DNA of 64,000 nucleotides from Polynucleobacter difficilis (GCF_003065365.1 NZ_CP023276.1:620001-684000); one strand, 5' to 3'. Positions 1-9,174 are shown, numbered from the stretch's first letter. The notes: a model not told the origin generated them from the letters alone. Translations and numbers: made by a program.

Positions 1-1
1 G

Positions 2-604
2 CTCGATACAAAAACCGGCAAGATTCAAACGGTTTTAGGTTCGATGTACAGCGAAAACTTCAAAGGCCTGAACGATTTGCATTTTGCCTCCAATGGCGAC
101 TTGTACTTTACTGATCAGGGCCAAACCGGGATTGCCGATCCTACCGGTCGTGTGTTCAGATTGCGCGCCAATGGACAGCTCGACCGTTTGGTATTAAACA
201 TTCCGAGCCCCAATGGCATTACCCTCAATACCCAAGAAAAGCATGTGTTTGTTGCAGCAACCCGCTCTCAACAAATATGGCGATTGCCGCTGATGGCCGA
301 TGGCTCTGTTTCTAAAACGGGGGTTGCCATTCAATTGACTGGTGGTGTTGCTGGCCCAGACGGAATTGAAATGGATTCGGAGAATGGCCTGTTGGTTTGC
401 CATCTTGGTATCGGCATTTGGCGTTTTGATAACAATATGCTGCCGACCCACTTGATTTATTCGGACAACCCACACCACCATCATTTAGCTAACTTATGCT
501 TTGGCGGTGACGGCAAGGATCTGTACATTACTGAATCCTTGTCTGGCGACATCCTTAAAGCCCGCCTGCCAATAGCAGGTAAAAAAATGTTTGGATTATC
601 TTAA
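2..604 (+). CDS. SMP-30/gluconolactonase-like protein, 5' truncated
   Basis: The reading frame is open from the first bases, so only the C-terminal 200 residues or so are present and the start lies before the window. The protein belongs to the SMP-30/gluconolactonase/LRE family, six-bladed propellers that use a divalent metal to hydrolyse sugar lactones. Visible family signatures are a PNGI segment and a GPDGIEMD segment, each carrying a metal-ligand position (Asn, Asp), and a late ITES strand. It overlaps the start of the GntR regulator by 14 bases, so the two are co-transcribed. With the dehydrogenase and Bug receptor downstream it probably serves uptake and oxidation of a sugar acid or related carboxylate; the exact substrate cannot be read from the sequence. 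Confidence 0.8.
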   Translation, partial: LDTKTGKIQTVLGSMYSENFKGLNDLHFASNGDLYFTDQGQTGIADPTGRVFRLRANGQLDRLVLNIPSPNGITLNTQEKHVFVAATRSQQIWRLPLMADGSVSKTGVAIQLTGGVAGPDGIEMDSENGLLVCHLGIGIWRFDNNMLPTHLIYSDNPHHHHLANLCFGGDGKDLYITESLSGDILKARLPIAGKKMFGLS

Positions 605-1343
605 TTTGACTACTAGCGCACCTCTGTACCAGACACTTGCGAATACGCTTTCTGAGCGTATTCGTGAGGGTTATTGGGCGGTTGGGTCGAGCCTTCCGTC
701 GGAAAGCCAGCTTTGCGCATTGTTTAAAGCCAGCAGACACACACTGCGACATGCGCTTAGTAATTTGGAGCGCGATGGCTTAATACTAAGGCAGCAGGGC
801 GCTGCTACCCAGATCATTTCAAGGTTATCGCCACGGCGCTTTACGCAGTCGTTCAATTCGCCTGCCGATATTCTGCGGTATCCACGAGACACCTATCGGG
901 TGAACGCCATAGAAGAATTTATCGAGTGCGACGAGGCGCTGGCAAAAGTCTTAGATGCCCCGATTGGATCGTCGTGGTATCACATCGGCGGCGTTCGAAA
1001 AAACCAAGATTCAAATCAAGCCATTGCATGGACTGATATTTATATCCTGCCCCAGTTTGCTGATGTCGCTACCGATCCTGAGCATTCGCAGTTAATGGTT
1101 TTTGAGCAAATTGAGCGGCGCTTTATGCTCAAGATTGACCGTGCTGAAGTTGATGTCTATGCGGCACGGGCAGATCAAAAGTACGCTGATGCATTGAATA
1201 TTGATATTGGCTCAGCTTGTTTGGTTATTACAAGGCGCTATTTTGATGCCAGTGGAAAATTGTTTGAGGCCACCGTTACTTATCACCCTGAAGGTAGGTA
1301 CATTTACAGCATGGAATTACGCAATACCCCTGCGAACCAATAA
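591..1343 (+). CDS. GntR-family transcriptional regulator with UTRA domain
   Basis: This is a 250-residue one-component regulator of the HutC/UTRA branch of the GntR family. The N-terminal winged helix-turn-helix (about residues 7-72) shows the typical LPSE and LERDGLI segments, and the C-terminal ligand-sensing UTRA fold spans about residues 95-240. The start used is TTG at 591, inside the end of the upstream gene; TTG 606 is another option. The last residues are followed within 6 bases by the dehydrogenase gene. By position it most likely represses this local catabolic and transport cluster and is released by a pathway substrate or phosphorylated product, which is inference. Confidence 0.85.
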   Translation: MDYLNLTTSAPLYQTLANTLSERIREGYWAVGSSLPSESQLCALFKASRHTLRHALSNLERDGLILRQQGAATQIISRLSPRRFTQSFNSPADILRYPRDTYRVNAIEEFIECDEALAKVLDAPIGSSWYHIGGVRKNQDSNQAIAWTDIYILPQFADVATDPEHSQLMVFEQIERRFMLKIDRAEVDVYAARADQKYADALNIDIGSACLVITRRYFDASGKLFEATVTYHPEGRYIYSMELRNTPANQ

Positions 1344-1349
1344 AGTACT

Positions 1350-2411
1350 ATGACCAATCTCAGCCATTTACCAATTCATCACGCCACGCAATTTATTGCA
1401 GACGTTTTTATTTCGCTTGGTGTTCCGCCAGCAGATGCGAAGACAGTGGCCCATCTAATGGTGCAGTCTGACCTCGCTGGGGCCGATGGACATGGCATTT
1501 TTAGGCTGCCGGCGTATGTGAAGCGGATTAAGGCGGGCGGGATTAATCTACACCCGCATATTCGGGTGGAGCGCGAGCGTGGTGGTACTGCGCTAATCAA
1601 TGGCGATAATGGACTTGGGCATCTGGTGATGAATCAGGCCGTTGAGTTAGCAACGAAAAAATCGCGTGAGCACGGGGTATGTTGGATAGGTAGCCACCAC
1701 GGAAACCATTCTGGGGCTGCCTCGGTCTATGTTCGCATGTTAGCGGAGCGCGGACTGGTTGGCATTTACATGGCAGTTGGTAATGCAAACCACATGGCTC
1801 CTTGGGGCGGCACCGATTTATTGCTTTCCACGAATCCGATTGCAATTGCAGTCCCAACCCAAAAAGGCCAGCCGATTGTTTTGTTGGATATGGCTACTAC
1901 GGTTGCCGCCTATGGCAAGGTCAAGCTCGCGGCACAGCGTGGCGAGTCGATTCCCGAGGGCTGGATGATTGATCGTTCTGGTAAGCCAATATTGGATCCA
2001 GCACGAGCGGGGGAGGGGTCCTTGCTTCCGATTGGTGACTACAAAGGCTACGGTTTGGCCTTGATGATTAGTCTCCTTGCCGGAACCTTAAATGGGGCCG
2101 CGGTTGGAAAAGAGACGATTGACTTTAATGCTTGCCATGATGGCGTTACAAATACGGGTCAGGCTTTGATTGCGGTGGATCCAGATGCATTTGGAGAGCG
2201 TACCCTTTTTGTTGAGCGGGTATCTGCCGTTGTGCGGGACATTCAAGAATCCAATACCTTGCCCGGAGTTGATCGCATTCGTATTCCTGGGGAGGGTGCT
2301 GATGCTTCCATCTCATCACGCCAGCGTGAGGGCATCCCCATTTCAAATGAGTTACTTAAAGCATTAAATGCATGTGCAGTTGAATGTGGAGTTCCTGTTT
2401 TAACCATCTAA
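1350..2411 (+). CDS. Ldh-family NAD(P)-dependent dehydrogenase (malate/lactate/ureidoglycolate type)
   Basis: A 353-residue member of the Ldh_2 (MDH2-type) family, unrelated to classical lactate dehydrogenases, which oxidises 2-hydroxy acids or reduces 2-oxo acids and imines with NAD(P). The family landmarks are visible: a GHGIFR segment near residue 48 with the catalytic His, an HHGNHSG stretch near residue 113, and an NHMAPWGG nucleotide-binding stretch near residue 150. Close spacing to the regulator before it (6 bases) and the receptor after it supports one operon. Substrate choice within this family varies widely (malate, sulfolactate, ureidoglycolate, dioxo-sugar acids), so I name only the family. 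Confidence 0.85.
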   Translation: MTNLSHLPIHHATQFIADVFISLGVPPADAKTVAHLMVQSDLAGADGHGIFRLPAYVKRIKAGGINLHPHIRVERERGGTALINGDNGLGHLVMNQAVELATKKSREHGVCWIGSHHGNHSGAASVYVRMLAERGLVGIYMAVGNANHMAPWGGTDLLLSTNPIAIAVPTQKGQPIVLLDMATTVAAYGKVKLAAQRGESIPEGWMIDRSGKPILDPARAGEGSLLPIGDYKGYGLALMISLLAGTLNGAAVGKETIDFNACHDGVTNTGQALIAVDPDAFGERTLFVERVSAVVRDIQESNTLPGVDRIRIPGEGADASISSRQREGIPISNELLKALNACAVECGVPVLTI

Positions 2412-2447
2412 ATCAAACGTCTTAACATTGTATATAGGGAGATAAAA

Positions 2448-3428
2448 ATGGCTTTAAGATCACGGTTTATTTCTAAGCTCATTGCCGCGACAATGGCGAT
2501 GAGTGCCGTTGCATCCACCGCATTAGCATCAGCCTACCCAGATAAGCCAATCAAAATGATGATTGGCTATGCACCAGGTAGTTCAACGGATATTGTGGGT
2601 CGCATGATTGCAAACGATCTGAGTATTGCACTCAAGCAACCGATCGTCGTTGAGAATAGGGGCGGGGCAGCCGGTAATATTGCTGCGGATGCGGTTGCCA
2701 AGAGTGCTCCAGATGGCTACACCATTTTATTTGCACAAAACGGGCTAGCTATTAGTGTGGCTACAAATCCAAAACTACCCTTTAATGGCAGTAAAGACCT
2801 CATACCCGTTGTCGGCGTTGCTGCTACACCCCATATTCTGATTGTTAATCCGAATTCACCAGCAAAATCAGTGGCTGATTTAATAGCGATGCTGAAAGCG
2901 AAGCCTGGACAGCTCAGTTTTGCTTCATCGGGAATTGGTAATTCCGACCATATGGCCGGTGAGCTATTTTTATCGCTGACTGGATTGCAAGCAATCCATG
3001 TTCCATACAAAGGAGGTTCGCCAGCAGCAACGGATGTGGTTGGCGGGCAAATTGATTTTTACTTTGCGGGCATGCCGGTTGGCTTACCACTTTATAAAGG
3101 CGATCGGGTACGGGCTTTAGCGGTTACCAGCAAGCAGCGTTTTCCTGGGGCGCCTGAACTGCCAACCGTCGCCGAATCAGGCGTAGTTGGCTATGAGCAT
3201 ACCCTCTGGCAAGGCATTTTTGCTCCCGCCGGCACCCCTCGGGCGATTATTAATCAATTGAGCGCCTCCACTTTAAAAATAATGGAGTCGCCTGAGCTCA
3301 AAGAGCGTTTTGTGAAAGCGGGCGTACAAATTGCCCCACTGAATCAAGCTCAATTTAGCGATCTGTATTTTGCAGACATCGATCGCTGGAAAAAAGTGAT
3401 TGAAAAGACGAAGATTAAATTGGATTAA
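2448..3428 (+). CDS. Bug/TctC-family periplasmic solute-binding receptor
   Basis: A 326-residue tripartite tricarboxylate transporter receptor. A signal peptide occupies about residues 1-28 with cleavage near ALASA, followed by the mature YPDKPI start typical of this family. The characteristic VPYKGGSPA segment lies near residue 185 and an ENRGGAAG segment near residue 66. The start is supported by GGGAG a few bases upstream. Such receptors capture carboxylates and hand them to a TctAB permease; no TctA or TctB gene is present in the window, so it either works with a distant permease or as a sensor. It ends the first operon and is followed by an intrinsic terminator. Confidence 0.9.
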   Translation: MALRSRFISKLIAATMAMSAVASTALASAYPDKPIKMMIGYAPGSSTDIVGRMIANDLSIALKQPIVVENRGGAAGNIAADAVAKSAPDGYTILFAQNGLAISVATNPKLPFNGSKDLIPVVGVAATPHILIVNPNSPAKSVADLIAMLKAKPGQLSFASSGIGNSDHMAGELFLSLTGLQAIHVPYKGGSPAATDVVGGQIDFYFAGMPVGLPLYKGDRVRALAVTSKQRFPGAPELPTVAESGVVGYEHTLWQGIFAPAGTPRAIINQLSASTLKIMESPELKERFVKAGVQIAPLNQAQFSDLYFADIDRWKKVIEKTKIKLD

Positions 3429-3450
3429 ATCACCAGATGTAGTGGGGATA

Positions 3451-3480
3451 AAAAAAGGGGTGCTGATGCACCCCTTTTTT
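3451..3480 (+). terminator. Intrinsic terminator after the first Bug receptor
   Basis: A hairpin with arms AGGGGTG and CACCCCT around a short CTGATG loop region is followed by six T residues. It closes the 1-3428 operon on the + strand. The preceding A run would also allow weaker termination on the other strand. Confidence 0.85.
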
Positions 3481-3580
3481 ATGGGGCAACCACCGATTCG
3501 CTTGGGTTGCTTAAAAAAATAAAGCAGGTTTTTTAAAAAGAATATGATTAGCTTGTTAATGACAATCACATTGGTTTCGA

Positions 3581-5011
3581 ATGGGTAGCGTAAAAGAGGA
3601 CGTAAAAGATACCTGGCTTGGATTCTGTGAGGCTGTGCAGGATAAGTGGGGTAATTTTGTTCAGTTTCTCCGTGAAACGTGGCCATTGCTATTGTTATTG
3701 TTTGTCGGATTAATGCTGGTGTGGTGGCTAGCTGATCCCCCTCCGCCCAAGCGGATTGTGATGGCGACTGGTACCGAGGGTGGCTCTTATCAGATGCTGG
3801 CAAAAAAATACGTCGACTATTTTGCAAAAAAAGGCGTCACCCTAGAGTTAGTCCCTTCTCGTGGTGCTCAAGAAAACATCGCGCGGCTAAGTGATCGCAA
3901 AGATCCTGTACAGGCTGCCTTCGTCCAGGCAGGGATTCATAACCCCACTGGTATAGCCGGAATTTTATCGCTGGGTAGCGTTGCCTATGAGCCGATTTGG
4001 TTCTTTTATCGCGGACCCGCATTGGATGCCTCTAATTTTCATTTTCAGGGTGATCGCTTAAAAAAGATCTTGAGTATGAAAACCTCGATTGGGGATGTGG
4101 GCAGCGGAACGCATAGTCAAGCGTTAAATATTCTGAAGGCAGCTGGTTTAGAACAGCATATTCCTCAATTCCTGACATTGTCATCGGCGGACGGAGTGGA
4201 GGCCTTGTTACTCGGTGAGATCGATGTGATTTTTTTAGCCGATCAACTCGAGTCGCCCAACATCCAAAAGTTACTTAGGGATCCCAAGCTGAATTTAATG
4301 GGATTTAATCGCGCCGAAGCCTACACTCGCATACTGCCCTACCTTGAAATTCTAACGGTGCCCACAGGAAGCTTTAGTTTGGTCCGTGACTTTCCGCCGC
4401 AGACCATTCAATTGCTGTCCACCACAACACAGCTATTGGTCGATGACCGAATGCATCCGGCACTACAGTACCTATTTCTAGAGGCTGCCGAGGTCATTAA
4501 TGGCAAGCAATCCTTCTTTGCGAAACGCGGGGAATTTCCGATGTTTAATCATTCTGCATTTCCTGAGAGCATCGTCGCTACTCGCTATGAAAAGAGTGGT
4601 GTCCCACCGATCATGAACTATCTGCCTTTTTGGGTTGCTGAATTTATTCATCGAATGTTTATATTGATCGTTCCATTTTTGGCATTTGCCTATCCAATTG
4701 TGTCTGCGATGCCGAATTATCGGTATAAGCGTGTGCAAGCTCGGATTAATAGAATGTATGGCGCCCTATGGACGTTTGAGCAAGAGCTGGCGGCTGGGTT
4801 TGATGCTAGCCAATGCGATGCTTACATTAGTAAAATCAATCAAATGGAAGCAGAGGCGCTGAAAATCAAGGTCCCAAAAAAAATGGCCAGCGACTATTAC
4901 AGCTTACGCAGCAGTATGGACTATGTCCGCAATTGCCTGATTCGCGGTGAACGCCCTTATCTTGCTGCAGCGACAACTCCATCAACTACCAAGACGGATG
5001 TGCAGCTGTAG
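3581..5011 (+). CDS. TAXI-family TRAP solute-binding protein with two membrane anchors
   Basis: A 476-residue protein of the TAXI (TRAP-associated extracytoplasmic immunogenic) family. A cytoplasmic N-terminal tail leads into a hydrophobic segment at about residues 34-52, followed by the receptor domain beginning near MATGTEGGSYQ, where TAXI ligand-binding domains start. A second membrane segment lies near residues 350-373, followed by a cytoplasmic C-terminal tail of about 100 residues rich in basic and helical stretches. Ordinary TAXI receptors are free periplasmic proteins of about 320 residues paired with a fused 4TM-12TM permease; neither a cleavable signal nor a permease gene is present here. 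The tethered form suggests a sensor or a dedicated receptor, which is inference. Confidence 0.8.
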   Translation: MGSVKEDVKDTWLGFCEAVQDKWGNFVQFLRETWPLLLLLFVGLMLVWWLADPPPPKRIVMATGTEGGSYQMLAKKYVDYFAKKGVTLELVPSRGAQENIARLSDRKDPVQAAFVQAGIHNPTGIAGILSLGSVAYEPIWFFYRGPALDASNFHFQGDRLKKILSMKTSIGDVGSGTHSQALNILKAAGLEQHIPQFLTLSSADGVEALLLGEIDVIFLADQLESPNIQKLLRDPKLNLMGFNRAEAYTRILPYLEILTVPTGSFSLVRDFPPQTIQLLSTTTQLLVDDRMHPALQYLFLEAAEVINGKQSFFAKRGEFPMFNHSAFPESIVATRYEKSGVPPIMNYLPFWVAEFIHRMFILIVPFLAFAYPIVSAMPNYRYKRVQARINRMYGALWTFEQELAAGFDASQCDAYISKINQMEAEALKIKVPKKMASDYYSLRSSMDYVRNCLIRGERPYLAAATTPSTTKTDVQL

Positions 5012-5015
5012 ATTG

Positions 5016-5204
5016 CTACTTTTTGTCGCTCCATAGCGTGCCACCAGTAGCCCAATTCTCTTTGGTGACATCTGTCAAGATGATGTCAACCGATTCGGCT
5101 GAACAGTTGAGTGTTTCGCAGGTGACGCGCGTTACCGCTTCAACGAACTGACGTTTTTGCTCGTGAGTACGACCCGCAAAGATCTGAACATTAATCGTGG
5201 GCAT
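5016..5204 (-). CDS. 4-oxalocrotonate tautomerase family protein
   Basis: A 62-residue small tautomerase. After removal of the initiator Met the N-terminal residue is Pro (MPTINVQIF), the catalytic base of this superfamily, and Arg near residue 12 matches a substrate-binding position. Length and the beta-alpha-beta pattern agree with 4-oxalocrotonate tautomerase (62 residues). The start has a good AAGGAAA ribosome-binding site. It lies 32 bases downstream of the class II aldolase on the same strand, so the pair is probably co-transcribed, in keeping with handling of a keto-enol carbon skeleton. Confidence 0.85.
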   Translation of the reverse strand: MPTINVQIFAGRTHEQKRQFVEAVTRVTCETLNCSAESVDIILTDVTKENWATGGTLWSDKK

Positions 5205-5236
5205 AGTATTTCCTTTCAGGTAAAAATTACTTTAAC

Positions 5237-5995
5237 TTACTGCTTATAACTGGGATCGATTCGGTCCAGCTTGCGCAGCAAGGCAGGCCACTCAAGGGTG
5301 CCTTCTTCTGCGCCCAAGGCATGCAGGTCGGCTGCCGCTTTTTCAATAATTCTCGGTTCGGGCGTGATTAGATTCGGACTGCTTAATGCCGCTACTTGAA
5401 TTTCGCAGGCTTTAATTAGAGTGGCCATCACGACATATGCTTCAGCAATGGTGCGACCTACCGTGAGCGTGCCATGGTTTCGCAATAGCATGGCAGGGTA
5501 ACTGCTCAGGTTAGCAACTAAACGCACGCCTTCGGATTCGGTCAAGGCCAGGCCCTCATAGTCGTGGTATCCAAGGTGCCCCATAAAACGCATGGCGTGT
5601 TGGGATAAAGGCAGAAGTCCATCGCGCTGAGCGGAGACGGCGATGCCTGCGGTGTTATGTAAATGCATTACGCATTGGGCATCGGTGCGTGCACGGTGGA
5701 TGGCGCCATGAATAGCAAAGCCGGTCGGGTTCACCATGCCAGATTGACCAGGAAGTAATTCCCCTTGCACATTGACTTTCAGTAGGCTGGAGGCAGTGAT
5801 TTCGTCAAACTGCATACCAAATGGATTGATCAGGTAGTGATCAGGCTCTCCCGGAACTGCAGCCGAAATATGCGTATAAATCAGATCATCCCACTGATTG
5901 AGTGCGCATAAGCGATAGCATGCGGCTAAATGAATCCGGACTATCCGTTCGGAGCTGAGGGAGTGATCAAGCGACATACGGCTTTTCGGGTCCAT
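5237..5995 (-). CDS. Class II aldolase/adducin family protein
   Basis: A 252-residue protein of the AraD/FucA class II aldolase-adducin family, whose members use a divalent metal to cleave or decarboxylate sugar phosphates or related compounds. Metal-ligand signatures are visible: VMHLHNT near residue 100 (His-x-His) and LLRNHGTLTVG near residue 163 with a further His. An early THIS segment also fits the family. The Met at residue 7 is an alternative start. It forms a two-gene unit with the tautomerase. Many relatives in this group are uncharacterised, so substrate and reaction remain unassigned. Confidence 0.85.
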   Translation of the reverse strand: MDPKSRMSLDHSLSSERIVRIHLAACYRLCALNQWDDLIYTHISAAVPGEPDHYLINPFGMQFDEITASSLLKVNVQGELLPGQSGMVNPTGFAIHGAIHRARTDAQCVMHLHNTAGIAVSAQRDGLLPLSQHAMRFMGHLGYHDYEGLALTESEGVRLVANLSSYPAMLLRNHGTLTVGRTIAEAYVVMATLIKACEIQVAALSSPNLITPEPRIIEKAAADLHALGAEEGTLEWPALLRKLDRIDPSYKQ

Positions 5996-6052
5996 AAGGG
6001 AAAATGAAGTTCTATTCTATAGGCGCACCTTATTTTGCCGTCTGGAACTGCT

Positions 6053-6064
6053 TTTTGGCCAAAA
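6053..6064. promoter_or_regulatory. 12-base perfect palindrome in a divergent intergenic region
   Basis: TTTTGGCCAAAA is a perfect palindrome between the divergently transcribed class II aldolase and DUF3422 genes. It has the shape of a dimeric regulator operator, but nothing identifies the binding protein. Confidence 0.3.
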
Positions 6065-6117
6065 TTTAGCGGTATCATTTGAGAATTCAATACGACCATG
6101 AACGGGATGTGAGCAAC

Positions 6118-7473
6118 ATGAAACCCTATGATCACCCCTTAAGGCAGGTGCTTCACGAAGAAGTGCATTCTAGGCCCCCCGTAGCGCAGTGGCCAAAAGA
6201 ACGTATTTTGTCGCAGGCATTCTTATTGGATGCACAATCGCGTCAGTTGCAAACCGATTGGATCGAGCGCCTTTCTAAGGCCTTTCAAAGTAAGGGCAAC
6301 GCGAGCCAAGATCACTTCTTCCGATCAATCGAGTTATCTGCTGCACCTGAGCGTGTCATCATTAAGTGGGAGCTGCATGGGGAGTTTGCAACCATTGCTG
6401 CGATTGTTCAGCAAAGCGCTCCAGTAGATAAACCGCTCATCCAAACGCGCCATGCCATCCTGGATCACCTTAATGCACTATTGCAAAAAATGGCTTGCCC
6501 ATCGATTGAGGCGGCCGGTGGTCAGCGCATTGCAGCGATTGATATTGCCTTTGAAGACCGCAGCCTATTTAATGATGCAGAAGAGGTCTCTGCCATTTTT
6601 AATGGCAATACGCTCCTGGGTAGCTACATCATGTCAAACCGGCGGGCACAGCTTTGGACTGACCTCAATTTAAATGAGGATGGATTTATCTCGTATTACG
6701 TGCCGCACAATACCTTGGGCTCGCGTCAAGCCGGCCGGGTGGCGCGCCGTATTACAGAAGTAGAAACCTACCGCATGGCAGCGATGCTGGCCTTCCCAGT
6801 AGCCAAGGGTCTTTCCTTGCCGCTACGCAACGCTGAGTCCGATTTGGCACAGATGTCGAAAGAAATTGCCTTGCTGCAAACGGACACCGGCATCCAACTT
6901 AAAAAGAATGGTGAATTTTTAGCTGAGCTCTCTCAGCTTGCATCGAAGACAGAGCAATGGATCTCGGAGTTTGGTCTGCGCTTTACGGCTGCAGAAGCCT
7001 ACAGTCAGCTGGTGAATAAAAATCTGGCCGAGCTACATGAAGAGGCAATTCCCGGCATCCAGACTTTGGTGGAGTTTATGGATCGGCGCTTTCAGCCAGC
7101 GATGGGCACTTGCTTGTGGACCCAGCGCCGCCTCAAAGAGCTATCCGATCGCGTATCGAGAACAACCCAAACTTTGCGCACGCGGATTGAGTTCGTCAAT
7201 GAAGAGCAAACACAGGCTTTGTTAGCCAGTATGGATAAGCGAGCAAAGCTGCAATTGCGTATGCAAGAGACGGTGGATAGCTTATCTGTACTGGTCTTGA
7301 CCTATTACTTGGTTGGCCTCTTGTTCTACGTGGCCAAAGGCGGTAAAGAGGCAGGCTTGCCGATTTATCCTGAGATTACTGCCGCCATTGCCGCGCCGAT
7401 TGTGGCTGCAGCGTTTTTTGTTATTAGTAAACGCCGCCGGGCGCGCAATGCGCGTAATGCCATTTCATCTTAG
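6118..7473 (+). CDS. DUF3422 family membrane protein
   Basis: A 451-residue protein of the DUF3422 family, common in proteobacteria and without an established function. The conserved N-terminal motif HPLRQVLHEEVHSRPP-like start (YDHPLR then EVHSRPP) sits at residues 3-20, a central helical, probably coiled-coil region runs from about 235 to 370, and two membrane segments lie near the C terminus (about 385-405 and 423-440). The ATG at 6118 places the family motif right at the N terminus; an upstream TTG at 6079 would add 13 residues and is less likely. The gene stands alone and ends at a bidirectional terminator. Confidence 0.8.
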   Translation: MKPYDHPLRQVLHEEVHSRPPVAQWPKERILSQAFLLDAQSRQLQTDWIERLSKAFQSKGNASQDHFFRSIELSAAPERVIIKWELHGEFATIAAIVQQSAPVDKPLIQTRHAILDHLNALLQKMACPSIEAAGGQRIAAIDIAFEDRSLFNDAEEVSAIFNGNTLLGSYIMSNRRAQLWTDLNLNEDGFISYYVPHNTLGSRQAGRVARRITEVETYRMAAMLAFPVAKGLSLPLRNAESDLAQMSKEIALLQTDTGIQLKKNGEFLAELSQLASKTEQWISEFGLRFTAAEAYSQLVNKNLAELHEEAIPGIQTLVEFMDRRFQPAMGTCLWTQRRLKELSDRVSRTTQTLRTRIEFVNEEQTQALLASMDKRAKLQLRMQETVDSLSVLVLTYYLVGLLFYVAKGGKEAGLPIYPEITAAIAAPIVAAAFFVISKRRRARNARNAISS

Positions 7474-7490
7474 GGTGCGTAAGGCGCAAT

Positions 7491-7523
7491 AAAAAAAGGA
7501 GCTTACGAATAAGCTCCTTTTTT
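7491..7523. terminator. Bidirectional intrinsic terminator between DUF3422 and fccB
   Basis: The hairpin GGAGCTTA-loop-TAAGCTCC is flanked by A7 on the left and T7 on the right, so it can end transcription from the + strand DUF3422 gene and from the minus-strand fcc operon. A second perfect hairpin, TCCGGCG-TAA-CGCCGGA, lies at 7527-7543 between it and fccB. Confidence 0.85.
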
Positions 7524-7553
7524 ACGTCCGGCGTAACGCCGGATAAAACGCTA

Positions 7554-8831
7554 CTACGCCAAGCTATCTGCCCAGATATTGCGAGCCCAGCCCCAGGCAT
7601 AAACGCCTTCGAGCGAGGTTGGTTCACTGGAAAGTCCGCCAGAGCCTGGAACGGTTCTGAAGGTTTTCTCGGCAGCGTTGTACTGGTGTACGCTGGCGAC
7701 GTGAACCACTTCCCTGGCATTCACAAAGCTATAGCAGGTATTGGTGAGAACTGGCGCTGGATTGACTTCCCAGCCGCTGAGCTCAGCAACAATTGCGGCA
7801 GCCGTTACTTTGGCATGCTGGTTTGCCATGTGGCCGGATTTTGGCATGAGGGGCGCAACCTGAATCGCATCACCAATCACGTGAACATTCTTCGCAGCGG
7901 TTGACTCAAAGTTAATGTAGTTCACATTAGCCCAGCGTCCATTGGAGTTGGCGATACCAGATTTAACCGCGACATCACCTGCGCGCATGGCAGGAAGAAT
8001 GTTTAAGACGTCGGCTTTCACATCATCTTGCACATCAAACTTGATAGTTTTGGTTTTCGCATCGACCGCAACTGCATTGTGCTTAGGGCGGTATTCGATC
8101 ATGCCGGCGTATTGCTCAGCCCATACTTTCTTGAAGAGGCCGCCTTTGGAGGTTACATCTTGGTTGGCGTCCAAAATCAATACCTTGCCTTTCGGGTTGT
8201 TGGCCTTCAAGTAGGAGGCTACCTGGCAAGCGCGCTCGTAGGGGCCAGGAGGGCAGCGATAGGGTGCCTCAGGGATGGTAATGGCATACACACCACCTTC
8301 GCGCATCGCAGCGATTTGATTATGTAGCGCCACAGTCTCGGGACCCGCCTTCCAGGCCTGCAAAGTAACGCCAGCTTGATTCGCTTGCGCTAAACCTTGA
8401 ACGCTATCCATCATCAAGCCAATTCCGGGGGACAGGACCACTTTATCAAAGCGCATCGTCTTGCCGGAAGCCAGCTGTACGGTTTGCTTCGCGGCATCAA
8501 TATTAATCACGCTGTCTTTGACGATCTTAATGCCATGGCGTTTGCTCAGGCCATCATAGGAAACCGTCAGTTCGGATAACTTGCGCGATCCGCCAATAAC
8601 CAGGTTGGACATTGGGCAGGAGATAAATTCTGGATTGGGTTCGATGATGGTGACGCGTGCGGTGTTATTGGAGAATAAGCGCAGGTACTTCGCTGCTGTA
8701 GCACCGCCGTAACCACCACCAATCACGAGGATCTCGGCTTTTTGTAAATTGGCTGCACGGGCAGGGCCGGATAAGCCGGTCAATAAACCCAGGGCCGCAG
8801 CGCTTTGACCCATAAAATGTCGACGATTCAT
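7554..8831 (-). CDS. fccB: Flavocytochrome c sulfide dehydrogenase, flavoprotein subunit
   Basis: A 425-residue FAD-dependent disulfide-reductase-fold enzyme of the FCSD/SoxF type, which oxidises sulfide in the periplasm and passes electrons to a cytochrome subunit. The start at 8831 follows an AAGGAG site and gives a twin-arginine signal (RRHFMG, then a hydrophobic stretch to about residue 25). The FAD dinucleotide motif GGGYGG follows near residue 38. Cys residues in SCPMSN, YRCPPG and NTCYSF match places where this family holds its redox disulfide and flavin-linking Cys. The C-terminal FCSD flavin-binding domain is complete. It lies 10 bases after the cytochrome gene. Confidence 0.88.
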   Translation of the reverse strand: MNRRHFMGQSAAALGLLTGLSGPARAANLQKAEILVIGGGYGGATAAKYLRLFSNNTARVTIIEPNPEFISCPMSNLVIGGSRKLSELTVSYDGLSKRHGIKIVKDSVINIDAAKQTVQLASGKTMRFDKVVLSPGIGLMMDSVQGLAQANQAGVTLQAWKAGPETVALHNQIAAMREGGVYAITIPEAPYRCPPGPYERACQVASYLKANNPKGKVLILDANQDVTSKGGLFKKVWAEQYAGMIEYRPKHNAVAVDAKTKTIKFDVQDDVKADVLNILPAMRAGDVAVKSGIANSNGRWANVNYINFESTAAKNVHVIGDAIQVAPLMPKSGHMANQHAKVTAAAIVAELSGWEVNPAPVLTNTCYSFVNAREVVHVASVHQYNAAEKTFRTVPGSGGLSSEPTSLEGVYAWGWARNIWADSLA

Positions 8832-8841
8832 AGCCATCTCC

Positions 8842-9174
8842 TTATTTCTTACCAAGCTGGTTGGCAATGATTTGCAGTTGTTCATCGGTATAGCCCTTCG
8901 CCAACTGATGCATGATGGTGCCCTCGCGTGCACCGGATTTATACGCCTTCATCGTGGTCAGTATCTGCTCGCTGGTGAGGTTGTTAATCAGCGGCATGCC
9001 TGCCTCAGGAACGCCTTTGCCGTCAGTGCCGTGGCAGTTGGCGCAGGTGGCTGCAAGGCTGCGGTGGTATAGCTTGGTGGCGTCAGCATTTTGCGCGGCA
9101 GCGAAAAGGCTGACCTGCGATAAACCTAAAAAGACCGCCAGTCCTAAGCTTAGTTTGCGTAGGGTAATGTGCAT
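8842..9174 (-). CDS. fccA: Monohaem c-type cytochrome, partner of the FCSD flavoprotein
   Basis: A 110-residue periplasmic class I cytochrome c. It has a cleavable signal peptide (residues 1 to about 28, ending near FAAAQ), one haem-binding CANCH motif near residue 44, and a later Met (in EAGMPL) suited as the sixth ligand. The start at 9174 is preceded by GGAG; a second Met 5 codons upstream is less likely. It is co-transcribed with fccB and is the probable electron acceptor from the flavin. With only one haem it resembles the SoxE/small FccA type and not the dihaem form from purple sulfur bacteria. Confidence 0.88.
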   Translation of the reverse strand: MHITLRKLSLGLAVFLGLSQVSLFAAAQNADATKLYHRSLAATCANCHGTDGKGVPEAGMPLINNLTSEQILTTMKAYKSGAREGTIMHQLAKGYTDEQLQIIANQLGKK

